Virus record (IMG/VR): IMGVR_UViG_3300025093_000062
Coordinates: 1-35,256 of that record
Strand: one strand, 5' to 3'
Length of the DNA stretch: 35,256 nucleotides
Origin: a virus
A model generated the notes under the pieces. The model saw only the letters and a program-made list of their open reading frames with translations, was not told the DNA's origin and did no database searches. Shown one piece after another: positions 27,469-35,256 of the stretch (the first letter of the stretch is position 1; each line of letters begins with the position of its first letter). Both the position numbers and the translations under genes were made by a program.

Positions 27469-28493
27469 GTGCTTCTTCTACACTAAGTACCATTAGAACA
27501 AAAGTTAGGCGACTTACGGGTCGCCCTTCTTCTCAGCAAATTACAAATACCCAGATTGATGAGTATGTGAACACTTTTTATCAATATGACTTCCCTGAGC
27601 ATTTACGTGTTTTTTCTAATACTGCCACTTTTAAATTTTTAACGGAGGCAAATGTTGATCAATATAAAATGGTCGCTGCTGACCCTAATACCCCTGCTTT
27701 TAATGAACTTGTGGTGGATTTTGATGGAAGCACCGAATCTGCTGTTACTGTCTACTACAATCTGCAAACTCCGGCTTATATTACTGGTTATCAAAGTTTT
27801 TATTCTCAAAGTAGGGAGCAGTTTTTTAGAACATATCCAGCTCTTGGAGATATTACCACTTCGGTAACAGGAGATGGAACAACAGGTCCTTATACTTTTA
27901 CTTTGTCGAATGTGCCCGTCCTTCAATACTCTATGAGTATTGGTGTGATTGATAGCACTGGGTCTACTGTTAAAGTTATAGATGATCCTCAAAGCAGAAC
28001 AAGCGGGAATTGGCTTCTTAGCAATTCAACGACCTCCGTGACAGGTTCCATAGACTATACAACAGGAAGCGGCACGATTACCTTTAGCAACTCTATTGAT
28101 AGTGGAGAAGAAATTACGATTGTTTCAACGCCTTATCAACCCAATCGACCTCAGGCTATTTTATTTTATGACAATATTATTACGCTTCGTCCTGTTCCAG
28201 ATAAATCTTACCCTGTAGAGCTTAACGCATTTTTAACACCGTCGGCTCTTTTAGAAAGCACAAGTGATCCGTTGCTAAAACAATGGTGGCAATATCTGGC
28301 TTATGGCGCAGCTAAGAAGATTTTTGAAGATTCTCAAGATCCTGAAGGTGTAGATCAAATTATGAAAGGATTTAAAGAGCAAGAAGAGCTCGTCTTAAAT
28401 CGTCATGTCGTTCAGCAAACAAATGAAAGAACGGCGACGATCTACACTGAGATGACGGCTTTTCCTTATGGTAATTTCAACAATAGGTTTTAA
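27465..28493 (+). CDS. Head-to-tail connector/adaptor protein (342 aa)
   Basis: The N-terminal part (LSTIRTKVRRLTGRPSSQQI, DEYVNTFYQYDFPEHLR) is helical, as in adaptor proteins that bind below the portal. A beta-rich insertion (about residues 120-225; TTGPYTFTLSNVPVLQYSMS) splits the core, and the C-terminal part (LKQWWQYLAYGAAKKIFEDS, FKEQEELVLNRHVVQQTNER) is helical again, with the QWWQYLAYGAAKKI motif often seen in such adaptors. It starts at GTG 27465 with GAGAGGAAAG upstream. Position after capsid and before the tail-hub gene fits a gp4-like tail adaptor role. Confidence 0.72.
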   Translation: MSASSTLSTIRTKVRRLTGRPSSQQITNTQIDEYVNTFYQYDFPEHLRVFSNTATFKFLTEANVDQYKMVAADPNTPAFNELVVDFDGSTESAVTVYYNLQTPAYITGYQSFYSQSREQFFRTYPALGDITTSVTGDGTTGPYTFTLSNVPVLQYSMSIGVIDSTGSTVKVIDDPQSRTSGNWLLSNSTTSVTGSIDYTTGSGTITFSNSIDSGEEITIVSTPYQPNRPQAILFYDNIITLRPVPDKSYPVELNAFLTPSALLESTSDPLLKQWWQYLAYGAAKKIFEDSQDPEGVDQIMKGFKEQEELVLNRHVVQQTNERTATIYTEMTAFPYGNFNNRF

Positions 28494-28495
28494 CG

Positions 28496-29059
28496 ATGGC
28501 ATATAATGAAAATATTCCCCAATCTACTGATAACCCTTCTCAAAGCCAATCGGAAATTCTCGCTAACTTTCAAGAAATTAATACTGCTTTTAATTTGAAT
28601 CATGGTGATTTTAATAGTGGAACCCAAGGGGAACATACTCTTCTTAATTTAGTTCAGCAGTCCACTCCTCAAAGTGCTAATGCTAATGAAGGACTTTTAT
28701 TTGCTGCAGCTGTAAGTGGAGCGAGTCAGCTTTTTTATGGAAGAGATGGAAGCGCAGCCACTCAAATTAGCGCCACCTCTCCCTCAACGGGAGGAGGAAG
28801 TGGAACCTCTTATTCGTGGGACTTTTTTACAGGACTCAGCTTGCGCTTTGGTCAAGTGAATCATACTGGGACTGCTACTTCTATCACCTTTAACACCTCT
28901 TTTTCTAGTTCAGCATATGTCGTTTTTATTACTCCTAGAGGAAGTGCGGCTTTAGTAAGCGGCTATAATGTTCAAAATTTGACAGTAAATGGATTTCAGC
29001 TTGCGTCTAGTGGAGCAGCTGGGGGGCAATCGTGGTATTATTTAGCAATAGGTAGGTAA
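28496..29059 (+). CDS. Small tail fibre/needle-like protein with gp53-type tip (187 aa)
   Basis: The N-terminal about 60 residues (STDNPSQSQSEILANFQEIN) form a helical, trimer-style base that I recall from short phage fibres. The C-terminal about 80 residues (LSLRFGQVNHTGTATSITFN, SSAYVVFITPRGSA, then FQLASSGAAGG and WYYLAIGR at the end) closely follow the gp53-like C-terminal fibre domain. It lies between the connector and tail-hub genes, so it may be a head fibre or a tail needle. No strong ribosome site precedes the ATG, two bases after the previous stop; the stop overlaps the next ATG by one base. Confidence 0.75.
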   Translation: MAYNENIPQSTDNPSQSQSEILANFQEINTAFNLNHGDFNSGTQGEHTLLNLVQQSTPQSANANEGLLFAAAVSGASQLFYGRDGSAATQISATSPSTGGGSGTSYSWDFFTGLSLRFGQVNHTGTATSITFNTSFSSSAYVVFITPRGSAALVSGYNVQNLTVNGFQLASSGAAGGQSWYYLAIGR

Positions 29060-31239
29060 TGGCTCTTAAAAGCTATCTTATAGGTCCTATGCAAGAAGGG
29101 GAACAAAATAATATTGAACCCTTCTATCTTCCTGAAAATGCTTTTTTTGAGCTGGAAAATGTTTATGTATGGCGTGGAAGAGTTCGAAAGAGGTTCGGGA
29201 CATCTTTAATTGGAGAAGACGATTTAAGTTCCCGTTTGCGTATTGATTTAGGAAATACCGATGGCTCCGGAAATATTTCAACCACTGTACCTGGAACAAT
29301 TTTTGGTATAGGCCAAATGTTTTCAATAGGAAGTGAGCTTTTCACCGTCAACGCAACAGGGGCTCCAGCTACTCTATTAGATACAGGTTCTGCTACAACA
29401 GCAACTTATAATACAACTACGGGAGCACTTGTTATTCAAGGAGCTTCTGCTACGACAGCTTGTTATTTTTATCCGGCAACTCCCGTGATGGGACTCAGAA
29501 CACGTGAAACTTCTTCTATTAATCAAGAAACCGTCATCGCATTTGATAGAGAGTTTGCTTATACATTTAATGGTACAGCATGGAGCAGATTAGGCTCCGC
29601 TACTTGGACGGGAAGTGATAGTAATTTCTTTTGGAGCTGTAATTATAGAGGAGCGAATCCTTATGAAACTTATTTTTATGTGGTTAATGACGTAGCAGCG
29701 GATAATATTAAATATCTTCCCGAAGGATCTTCCACATGGACAACTCTTCGCCCTCAGCTTAACACAGGGGGAACTAATCGGTTCTTAGAGACCTCTTTAA
29801 TTCTTCTTCCTTTCAAAGATCGGCTTGTTGCTTTAAACACTGTAGAAGATGAAGGAGGCTCAGATAGACAGTATCCAAATCGGTGTAGATTTTCTCAAAA
29901 TGGAGACCCTACAAATGCCACGTCTTCATGGGTAGATGATACGACAGGTTTTGGGGGATTTATTGATGCTCCAACTCAAGAGCAAATTATCACCGCCGAA
30001 TATATCAAAGATCGTTTAATCGTTTATTTTGAAAGATCTACATGGGAACTTGTTTATACAGGAAATACAGCTCTTCCTTTCAGATGGCAACAAATTAATA
30101 ATGAACTTGGATGTGAAAGCACTTTTTCTGTTATCGGATTTGATAAAGCAACCCTTGGAATTGGAAATGTTGGAATTCATAGTTGCAATGGGGTTAATGT
30201 AGAACGAATCGATGAAAAGATTCCAAGCGAAGTCTACAAAATTCATAATGGAAATTCGGGACCGAATCGAGTCTATGGAATTAGAGATTATTATAACGAG
30301 CTTGTTTACTGGGCTTTTCCGTCCTATACCGACAATCCTACTTATCCCACTCGCATTCTTCTTTATAATTATCAAAATCAAACATGGTCCTTTTTCCAGG
30401 ATTCTTTTACATGTTTTGGGTATTTTCAACCTCTTTCAGATTTAACGTGGGCGACGGTAGGAGAAATTTATCCCACCTGGGCGCAGTGGAATAATGCATG
30501 GGGAGCTCCTCTTTATCAGTCGGCTTTTCCTGACATTATTGCAGGTAATCAGCAAGGATTTGTTGTTAGTGTAAATGCAGGGCTTTCTTCTAATGCGCAA
30601 TCTCTTATTGTCACTGATATGGATCCAGCAACTCAGCAAATTACTATTATTTCTCACAATGTTGAAGAAGGAGAATATTTTTTAGTAGAAGATTGTCAGG
30701 GAATCACAGACTTAAACGATATGGTTTTCCAAGTTGAGGAGGTCGTAGATAGTGACACCATTATTTTAGATAATGAGCTTCAAGGCATTACTTTTAGTGG
30801 AACTTATACGGGAGGAGGAAAACTTACTCGTATTAGCAATATCAAAATGCTGAGTAAGCAATTTAATCCAGGAACTCCAGTAGGTCAGCAATTTCGTTTT
30901 CCTTATCTAGATATTCTTTTAAATCGTACAGAAGAAGGACAAGTTTCATTAGATTATCTAGTAGATACGTCTACTGGAAATTCTATCCAAGATCAAACTG
31001 ATTCAGATATTTTGCTTGGAAGCAACATTCTTTATACACAAATTGAAGACAATCAAACTTTTCAACCTAATCAAACTCAAATCTGGCATCGTTATTATGT
31101 TCAATCAGCAGCGCAGTTTTTACAGCTTCTTTTTTATATGAACGATGAACAAATGAGAGATGTCGATATTGCCCAGTCAGACTTTGAAATGCACGCTATG
31201 TTAATTTATGCGGAGCCACAAGGAAGGTTAATCGGATGA
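29059..31239 (+). CDS. Tail hub / stabilisation protein (726 aa)
   Basis: Its size, position and make-up fit the large beta-rich protein that closes the podovirus tail (P22 gp10 or T7 gp12-like role). It starts SYLIGPMQEGEQNNIEPFYL and LENVYVWRGRVRKRFGTSLI, a typical opening for this type, and continues with repeated WD-like strand sets (EFAYTFNGTAWSRL, AEYIKDRLIVYFERSTWELV, WAFPSYTDN) that suggest a beta-propeller. An FCCH-like module lies near residues 515-575 (SHNVEEGEYFLVEDCQGITD). The ATG overlaps the previous stop, and the end overlaps the next start (ATGA). Confidence 0.8.
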   Translation: MALKSYLIGPMQEGEQNNIEPFYLPENAFFELENVYVWRGRVRKRFGTSLIGEDDLSSRLRIDLGNTDGSGNISTTVPGTIFGIGQMFSIGSELFTVNATGAPATLLDTGSATTATYNTTTGALVIQGASATTACYFYPATPVMGLRTRETSSINQETVIAFDREFAYTFNGTAWSRLGSATWTGSDSNFFWSCNYRGANPYETYFYVVNDVAADNIKYLPEGSSTWTTLRPQLNTGGTNRFLETSLILLPFKDRLVALNTVEDEGGSDRQYPNRCRFSQNGDPTNATSSWVDDTTGFGGFIDAPTQEQIITAEYIKDRLIVYFERSTWELVYTGNTALPFRWQQINNELGCESTFSVIGFDKATLGIGNVGIHSCNGVNVERIDEKIPSEVYKIHNGNSGPNRVYGIRDYYNELVYWAFPSYTDNPTYPTRILLYNYQNQTWSFFQDSFTCFGYFQPLSDLTWATVGEIYPTWAQWNNAWGAPLYQSAFPDIIAGNQQGFVVSVNAGLSSNAQSLIVTDMDPATQQITIISHNVEEGEYFLVEDCQGITDLNDMVFQVEEVVDSDTIILDNELQGITFSGTYTGGGKLTRISNIKMLSKQFNPGTPVGQQFRFPYLDILLNRTEEGQVSLDYLVDTSTGNSIQDQTDSDILLGSNILYTQIEDNQTFQPNQTQIWHRYYVQSAAQFLQLLFYMNDEQMRDVDIAQSDFEMHAMLIYAEPQGRLIG

Positions 31240-31763
31240 GCTTTTCTTCTTTTACAGGCAATCCTAATAACTTTTTGCAAGAAACATATATCTTTCCGGA
31301 AGAAGGAGAAGAATATGATCTTAAGCTAAGACAGTATTTAGGAGATATTGCATCTGCTGTTAATACAAAAGATAGCGGTCTTTATACCAACCAGGAAGTG
31401 ATTACCGGACAACAATTTTTACCTGTTTTTGGAACGACATCAAGTTCTAATTTAACATATCGAGATGTCTTTAGAATGGTCGTGAATTTTGGATCTCTTC
31501 CTAGCGCTGCAACTAAAACAGTAGCTCATGGAATTACAACGACTGCGGATACATCTATTGTTAAGCTTTATGGAGCAGCTACAGATCCAGGCGCTTCTAC
31601 TCTTACAAGTGGAATTCCTGTTCCCTACATTAATACCACAACTCCAGGGGATAGTGTGCAATTAAGTATGGATGCTACAAACATTTCGATTACAACAACA
31701 ACAGCAAATTACACATCTTACACGAGGTGTTTTGTAATTATTGAATATATTAAAATAGTGTAA
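31236..31763 (+). CDS. Tail-associated protein (175 aa)
   Basis: This beta-rich protein begins NNFLQETYIFPEEGEEYDLK with LRQYLGDIASAVNTKDSGLY, and ends in a set of strands (TKTVAHGITTTADTSIVKLY, CFVIIEYIKIV). The opening resembles phage tail or fibre base proteins that bind the hub, but no named domain is clear. It overlaps the hub gene by four bases (ATGA) and has AAGG upstream, so it should be made with the hub. Confidence 0.68.
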   Translation: MSFSSFTGNPNNFLQETYIFPEEGEEYDLKLRQYLGDIASAVNTKDSGLYTNQEVITGQQFLPVFGTTSSSNLTYRDVFRMVVNFGSLPSAATKTVAHGITTTADTSIVKLYGAATDPGASTLTSGIPVPYINTTTPGDSVQLSMDATNISITTTTANYTSYTRCFVIIEYIKIV

Positions 31764-31781
31764 GGGGGAAGGAGTATTTAT

Positions 31782-32294
31782 ATGGCCTTTATGGATTTTT
31801 TATTCGGAAAAAAAGAAAAAACAAAAACTAAGCCTATTTATAATCCACAGCAAAATAAGCTTTTGGATCAAATTTTAGGTTCCATTTCTTCTCCATTGGG
31901 AATGGGAATTTCAAATTTGGAAAATATTTTAGGAGGAAGTGAAGAACGCTTTAAGGCGTTCGAAAGACCCGCTAGACGCTCTTTTGAACAAGAAACCATC
32001 CCAACTATTGCCGAGCGTTTTACAGGGGGATTTGGACCCGGATCTCACCGCTCTTCAGCTTTTGGGCAAGCGCTAGGAACAGCAGGAAGAGAACTTGAAG
32101 AAGATTTAATGAGTCAAAGACTTGGCCAACAATCTCAAGCTCTTTCACAACTTATGAATTTGTTAGGTCCGGCTCTTTCTCCAAGACAATATCAGTATAC
32201 CATTCCTAGAAGAGCTGGATTTTTAGAAAATTTATTCACATCTAGTGCTAGCGGTATTGGATCGGCGTTGCCTCAACTTTTAGGTTTGTTATGA
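31782..32294 (+). CDS. Probable DNA ejection protein, small (170 aa)
   Basis: After a basic MDFLFGKKEKTKTKPIYNPQ the protein is helical, with FERPARRSFEQETIPTIAER, a Gly-rich FTGGFGPGSHRSSAFGQALG and a hydrophobic C-terminus (LENLFTSSASGIGSALPQLL). This pattern is commonly seen in the first gene of a podovirus ejection-protein set. AAGGAG precedes the ATG. It overlaps the next gene by four bases. Position at the end of the structural operon fits a role in ejecting DNA across the envelope, though no function is proven from sequence. Confidence 0.68.
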   Translation: MAFMDFLFGKKEKTKTKPIYNPQQNKLLDQILGSISSPLGMGISNLENILGGSEERFKAFERPARRSFEQETIPTIAERFTGGFGPGSHRSSAFGQALGTAGRELEEDLMSQRLGQQSQALSQLMNLLGPALSPRQYQYTIPRRAGFLENLFTSSASGIGSALPQLLGLL

Positions 32295-33244
32295 CAATTT
32301 ATACTTCACCAGAAAATTTTGAAGATTTAACTCCTTCTTTTGGAGAAAAGTTAGGTCTTTCTTTAGGAACAGGATTAGGACAGGGATTACAAGCTCTTTT
32401 GGATAATAAAATCAAAAGAATGAACGACAAAGCAAAACTTCAAGAACTACAGTCTATTCTAGGAGCTCATGAACCTTCTGGACCTTCTTCTATAAGTGAT
32501 GCTGATATTTTAGCTTTAAGTTCCCTAGATCCTAATCTTGCTAAACTCCTTCAATCGCAAAAAGAAGCGGGAGAGAAGAGAACGGAAGCAACAGCTAAAA
32601 GGGAATTTGAAAGAGCGAAACCCATCTTTCAACGAGCAGATGAAAGAGAAGAAGGGCTTTATCAAAAAGAAAGTGCGTTAAGTCTCATGGAAAATGCCGT
32701 TAATGAGGGGAATTTATCTTATTTATCTCCTGATAATGTTGCAGAAATTACAGGAATAGAAGCGTTTAGAACTGGTAAGGGGGCTCAATTTATTTCAGCT
32801 GGGAAAGAATATTTCTTAGGCTCACTTAAAAGAGCAGGAGCACGTCCCAATCAGTGGATTGAGCAACAAATTCAAAAAATGCTCCCTAAGATCGGAAGAT
32901 CTCAAGAAGCCAATCAAACCGTTATTGAAGCTCTTAAAAGTGAACTCGCCATTGAAAAAAAACATTCCGAAATTCTTAATCAACTCGCTCAACAAGATGA
33001 AGAAAAATATGGCTATGTAAAAGGAAATATTGGACATCGAACACGCCAAGCTCTTAAAAGCTTTGCAGATGAAGAACAAAAAAAATTGGAACAGCGCCTT
33101 CGGGCTCTTCAAAGTAGTCCTTCTTCTACCAGCGAAATTCAAGAAGAGGAAGTCATTATGATAGATCCTTCAGGAAAAAGAAGGGCTGTGAATAAAAAAG
33201 ATGCTAAAAAAGCTCAACAAGCGGGATATAGGTTAGTTAAATGA
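32291..33244 (+). CDS. Probable DNA ejection/internal virion protein (317 aa)
   Basis: The N-terminus (FGEKLGLSLGTGLGQGLQAL) is Gly/Leu-rich and could insert in a membrane. The rest is highly charged and helical (about residues 80-290), with FERAKPIFQRADEREEGLYQ, ISAGKEYFLGSLKRAGARPN and a long C-terminal helix, finishing with a PSGKRRAVNKKDAKKAQQAG motif. The plan matches internal virion proteins ejected ahead of DNA. It overlaps both neighbours by four bases (ATGA), so the three ejection-type genes form one coupled unit. Confidence 0.68.
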   Translation: MTIYTSPENFEDLTPSFGEKLGLSLGTGLGQGLQALLDNKIKRMNDKAKLQELQSILGAHEPSGPSSISDADILALSSLDPNLAKLLQSQKEAGEKRTEATAKREFERAKPIFQRADEREEGLYQKESALSLMENAVNEGNLSYLSPDNVAEITGIEAFRTGKGAQFISAGKEYFLGSLKRAGARPNQWIEQQIQKMLPKIGRSQEANQTVIEALKSELAIEKKHSEILNQLAQQDEEKYGYVKGNIGHRTRQALKSFADEEQKKLEQRLRALQSSPSSTSEIQEEEVIMIDPSGKRRAVNKKDAKKAQQAGYRLVK

Positions 33245-34533
33245 CATTTCCTGAATTTGGTAGAGTATTGGAAGAAGACTCGTTTCCAGAATTTGGACGC
33301 GTATTAGAAGAAAGGCCTTCCAAAAAAGAGACCGTCTCAGAAAAAGCATCTAGAAACACTAAAGCAGGTGTAGGAGGGAAAGCTTTTTCTAGAGGGCTTC
33401 TTAAAACAGGAGGAAGTCTTTTAGATCTTTTAGTGCCTAAAGTTTCTTCTGAAAGATATCCGGAGGAAAGATTTTCCTTTGAAGAAGCAGCAGAAAAAAT
33501 GATTCCCCGAAGCTCGGAAGAGGGATTTGGAGAAAGAACTATAGAAAGAGGGGCCGGTATTCTTCCCTTTTTGTTAGGGGGAGAAGCAGGTCTTGGCGCA
33601 AAGCTTGGGAGAAGCGCTTTAGCGGCTCTTTTAGGGCAGTCTACAGAAGAGCTAGGCGGAGGTCCTGTTCTCCAGGCAATAGCCGAAATAGGAGGGCTTG
33701 GAGCTCCAGGATTAGCCAAAAAAATTGTGCCAACCCAATCCCAGAAAAAAGGCGTTGAAATGCTTCGCCGTCGAGGACTTTCTGAAAAAGAAATTGCGCC
33801 TTTAATTCCCTCTAAACGGAAAAGCTCGGGCTTAAGTAAACTTGGAACGAGGGGATACAGAACAAAAACGGCGGCTAAACGCACCCAAGATGCTTTAGGA
33901 AATATTTATGCTGCTTTATCTGAAGAGGGAGAAAAATTACCTATTCTTTCTTCTAAAAGAGCAGAATCATTAAAAAATGAATTACTAGATAAGTTAAATA
34001 AAATGCCTTCTGCAGTACGTCGAGCTGCTCAAGAGGATGTTCAAGATTTATTTAATAAGCCTATTCAAGCCGATTCTCTTATGAACTTTTGGCAAGATCT
34101 CAATTCTCAAATTAATTGGAAAAGCATTAAAGGAGGAAAAAAGAAACTTAATGCTCTTAAGTCTTCATTATTAGAAGGTCTACAAGATATTAGTCCTGAG
34201 CTGGCAGAAGATTTTGAACTCACTAATCAATTTTATGGCAAATTTAAGAATCTATATAGAAATTTACAGCCCGAAAGTTTAGATCGATGGATGGCTCTTG
34301 GAGAAACAGGGCTCCTTATAGGAGGTCTTTTTAAATATGGTCCCAAAGGAATCATTCCATTTATTGGAAGCGAAGGAGCTAGACGTCTTTCTTCTGAAAT
34401 GCTTGTCAATCCTAGGCTTCAAAACCTAACCAAACAAATGACTAGAGCTCTTAATCAAAACAAGATTGGAGTTGCACGTCAAATTCAAGCTAAAATAGAA
34501 AAAGAGCTTGAAAGCGCAGACTCTACCAAATAA
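33241..34533 (+). CDS. Probable DNA ejection protein, large (430 aa)
   Basis: The N-terminus holds a direct repeat, FPEFGRVLEE at residues 3-12 and again at 15-24, which also shows in the DNA. A Gly/Ala/Leu-rich stretch (about 100-165; RGAGILPFLLGGEAGLGAKL) and another near 355-380 (GLLIGGLFKYGPKGIIPFIG) could be membrane-active, with helical charged parts between and after. It has no enzyme motif; a transglycosylase signature was looked for and not found. It is the last gene of the structural operon, followed by a terminator. Confidence 0.68.
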   Translation: MTFPEFGRVLEEDSFPEFGRVLEERPSKKETVSEKASRNTKAGVGGKAFSRGLLKTGGSLLDLLVPKVSSERYPEERFSFEEAAEKMIPRSSEEGFGERTIERGAGILPFLLGGEAGLGAKLGRSALAALLGQSTEELGGGPVLQAIAEIGGLGAPGLAKKIVPTQSQKKGVEMLRRRGLSEKEIAPLIPSKRKSSGLSKLGTRGYRTKTAAKRTQDALGNIYAALSEEGEKLPILSSKRAESLKNELLDKLNKMPSAVRRAAQEDVQDLFNKPIQADSLMNFWQDLNSQINWKSIKGGKKKLNALKSSLLEGLQDISPELAEDFELTNQFYGKFKNLYRNLQPESLDRWMALGETGLLIGGLFKYGPKGIIPFIGSEGARRLSSEMLVNPRLQNLTKQMTRALNQNKIGVARQIQAKIEKELESADSTK

Positions 34534-34807
34534 AGACAGTTCATGACAGGTTTCACACAGATAGGATAAGACAGGCTTATTTTTTCGCAGACCACAGTTT
34601 GAAAAAATGTATGAGAAAGAATGCCTTCTCTTATTTTTATAATTTTACCATTTAGAAATTTTATTTTTTTTCTCTTAAAATTGGATCTAAAAATAAGGTC
34701 TAGTTGCTTCATTTCACTTATAATAAATTTAGACTGCATGAACCAAGAAATTCGGAAAAACTTATCGAGATCCACCTTGAATGGATTAGAATTATATAAA
34801 TAGGTTC
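34534..34807. other. Non-coding convergent gap
   Basis: The gap between the last structural gene and the leftward pair is AT-rich, with a terminator at 34566-34585. Open frames here (34485-34844 minus, 34621-34803 plus) have poor composition and no good ribosome site, and I do not call them. Confidence 0.5.
34566..34585 (+). terminator. Terminator of the structural operon
   Basis: ATAAG (34566-34570) and CTTAT (34576-34580) form a short stem with a five-base loop, followed by five more T. It lies 33 bases after the last structural stop codon. The stem is weak, but the position fits. Confidence 0.55.
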
Positions 34808-35053
34808 TCACTTTTTTTCTTTCTTCTCTTGGAGCTTCTCCCATTGAGGATGTTCATATGGATCTAACCGAAACTTAATCCATAGAATCTGTTCACGGTT
34901 TTTTTGTATTTCTTCACGGTTTTTTTGTATTTCTTCACGGTTTTTTTGTATTTTTTCACTTAAATCTTTATTTACATTATCTATTCTATTAGCTAAATAA
35001 AAAAAGCCTCCTAGCGTTACTCCTAATATTACAAAAACTTGTACCCAGTCCAT
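34808..35053 (-). CDS. Membrane-anchored coiled-coil protein with 7-residue repeats (81 aa)
   Basis: One transmembrane segment (about residues 3-20, WVQVFVILGVTLGGFFYLA) is followed by a coiled coil that contains the heptad EIQKNRE three times over, encoded by 21-bp DNA repeats. The end (WIKFRLDPYEHPQWEKLQEK) is charged. Size and layout fit small phage membrane proteins such as holin-like or spanin-like ones, but no lysis function can be claimed. The ATG overlaps the stop of the RHH gene by one base (TAATG), so the pair is coupled. Confidence 0.65.
   Translation of the reverse strand: MDWVQVFVILGVTLGGFFYLANRIDNVNKDLSEKIQKNREEIQKNREEIQKNREQILWIKFRLDPYEHPQWEKLQEKKEKK
34892..34954. repeat. Three 21-bp tandem repeats
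   Basis: The unit, starting TTCACGGTTTTTTTG on the plus strand, occurs at 34892-34912, 34913-34933 and 34934-34954 with almost no change. Each unit adds one heptad (seven residues) to the coiled coil of the overlapping leftward gene without changing frame, so copy number can vary by slippage. Confidence 0.9.
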
Positions 35054-35232
35054 TATTTTTTCCTTTCTATTTTGATATAGGCGTCTTCACCTTTTTCAAT
35101 TTTCTGAATTTTTTCAATTAAAATGCGTCTGATAAACACCCCCAAGGGAGTGTTAGTTAGTGCCGCATATCCCTTAAGTTTAGCCTTAATTTCCTTAGGA
35201 CATAGAATAGATAATTGATCTCTTGGGCTCAT
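35053..35232 (-). CDS. Ribbon-helix-helix (CopG/Arc-like) DNA-binding protein (59 aa)
   Basis: A strand (QLSILCP), a helix (KEIKAKLKGYAALTN) and a second helix (TPLGVFIRRILIEKIQKI) form the ribbon-helix-helix fold, in which dimers bind operators through the strand. The size (59 aa) is typical. GAGGAG stands before the ATG at 35232 and the start of the next gene overlaps its stop. Such proteins act as repressors or antitoxins. The downstream partner is a membrane coiled-coil protein rather than a recognisable toxin, so a regulator is more likely. Confidence 0.7.
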   Translation of the reverse strand: MSPRDQLSILCPKEIKAKLKGYAALTNTPLGVFIRRILIEKIQKIEKGEDAYIKIERKK

Positions 35233-35256
35233 AACTCCTCTAGTTTTCTATATTTT
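35233..35256. other. Window edge
   Basis: Only 24 AT-rich bases remain; they include the GAGGAG ribosome site of the RHH gene. There is no overlap with the first bases of the window that would prove circularity. Confidence 0.4.

Noticed and set aside
33241-34533. Possible lytic transglycosylase in the large ejection-type protein
   Set aside because: Looked for the Glu-Ser and Gly-Leu-Met-Gln motifs of transglycosylases and did not find them.
34485-34844. 119-aa minus-strand ORF and 60-aa plus-strand ORF in the convergent gap
   Set aside because: The first overlaps the end of the structural operon and the next leftward gene; both have poor composition and no ribosome site, and a terminator lies inside the region.
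1-35256. Complete circular or terminally redundant genome
   Set aside because: The first and last bases do not overlap in the window, so neither circularity nor direct terminal repeats can be shown.

Overview
This window reads as most of a tailed double-stranded DNA phage (or prophage) genome with podovirus-type architecture. The supporting genes are a P22-type portal, an N4-gp56-type major capsid protein, a large tail-hub stabilisation-type protein and three probable ejection proteins. There is no tape measure, tail tube or sheath gene. The DNA is AT-rich and most starts carry good AAGGAG-type Shine-Dalgarno sites. The host is not proven. A queuosine-precursor transporter of the type found in Chlamydiae and several small secreted proteins make an intracellular bacterium such as an environmental chlamydia an attractive but unproven guess. 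No tyrosine integrase, DNA or RNA polymerase, tRNA gene or recognisable endolysin was seen.

Layout. (1) 80-7324, plus: tail fibre and appendage cassette with shared anchor and tip domains, two tandem paralogues, and a membrane-anchored coiled-coil protein. (2) 7325-9562, minus: recombination operon with an unknown acidic protein, ERF annealing protein, SSB and YqaJ-type exonuclease. (3) 9648-12560, plus: small HTH regulator, membrane DUF551-like protein, replication initiator with a lambda-O-like candidate origin inside the gene, RusA resolvase, and a DUF2829/Tad2-like protein, closed by two terminators. (4) 12794-18064, plus: small and large terminase, portal, and a run of six very basic small proteins. 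(5) 18127-22833, mixed strands: accessory island with a coiled-coil gene that appears to need a -1 frameshift, small membrane proteins, a minus-strand cassette (DUF985 cupin, SDR, serine recombinase, coiled-coil protein), a secreted beta-rich protein and a YhhQ-type transporter. (6) 22909-34533, plus: three small conserved-looking phage genes, scaffold, capsid, connector, tail and ejection genes, with one minus-strand secreted protein at 23860-24126. (7) 34808-35232, minus: a ribbon-helix-helix protein and a membrane coiled-coil protein.

How it fits together. ERF, SSB and YqaJ form an exonuclease-annealing recombination set, and RusA resolves the branched products. The initiator would act at its own internal iterons. 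Terminase, portal, scaffold and capsid make and fill the head. The 26042-34533 genes close the head and build the short tail and ejection apparatus, and the left-end fibres provide adsorption. The accessory island sits inside the otherwise co-oriented head operon, between portal and scaffold, and carries its own recombinase, which suggests acquired cargo.
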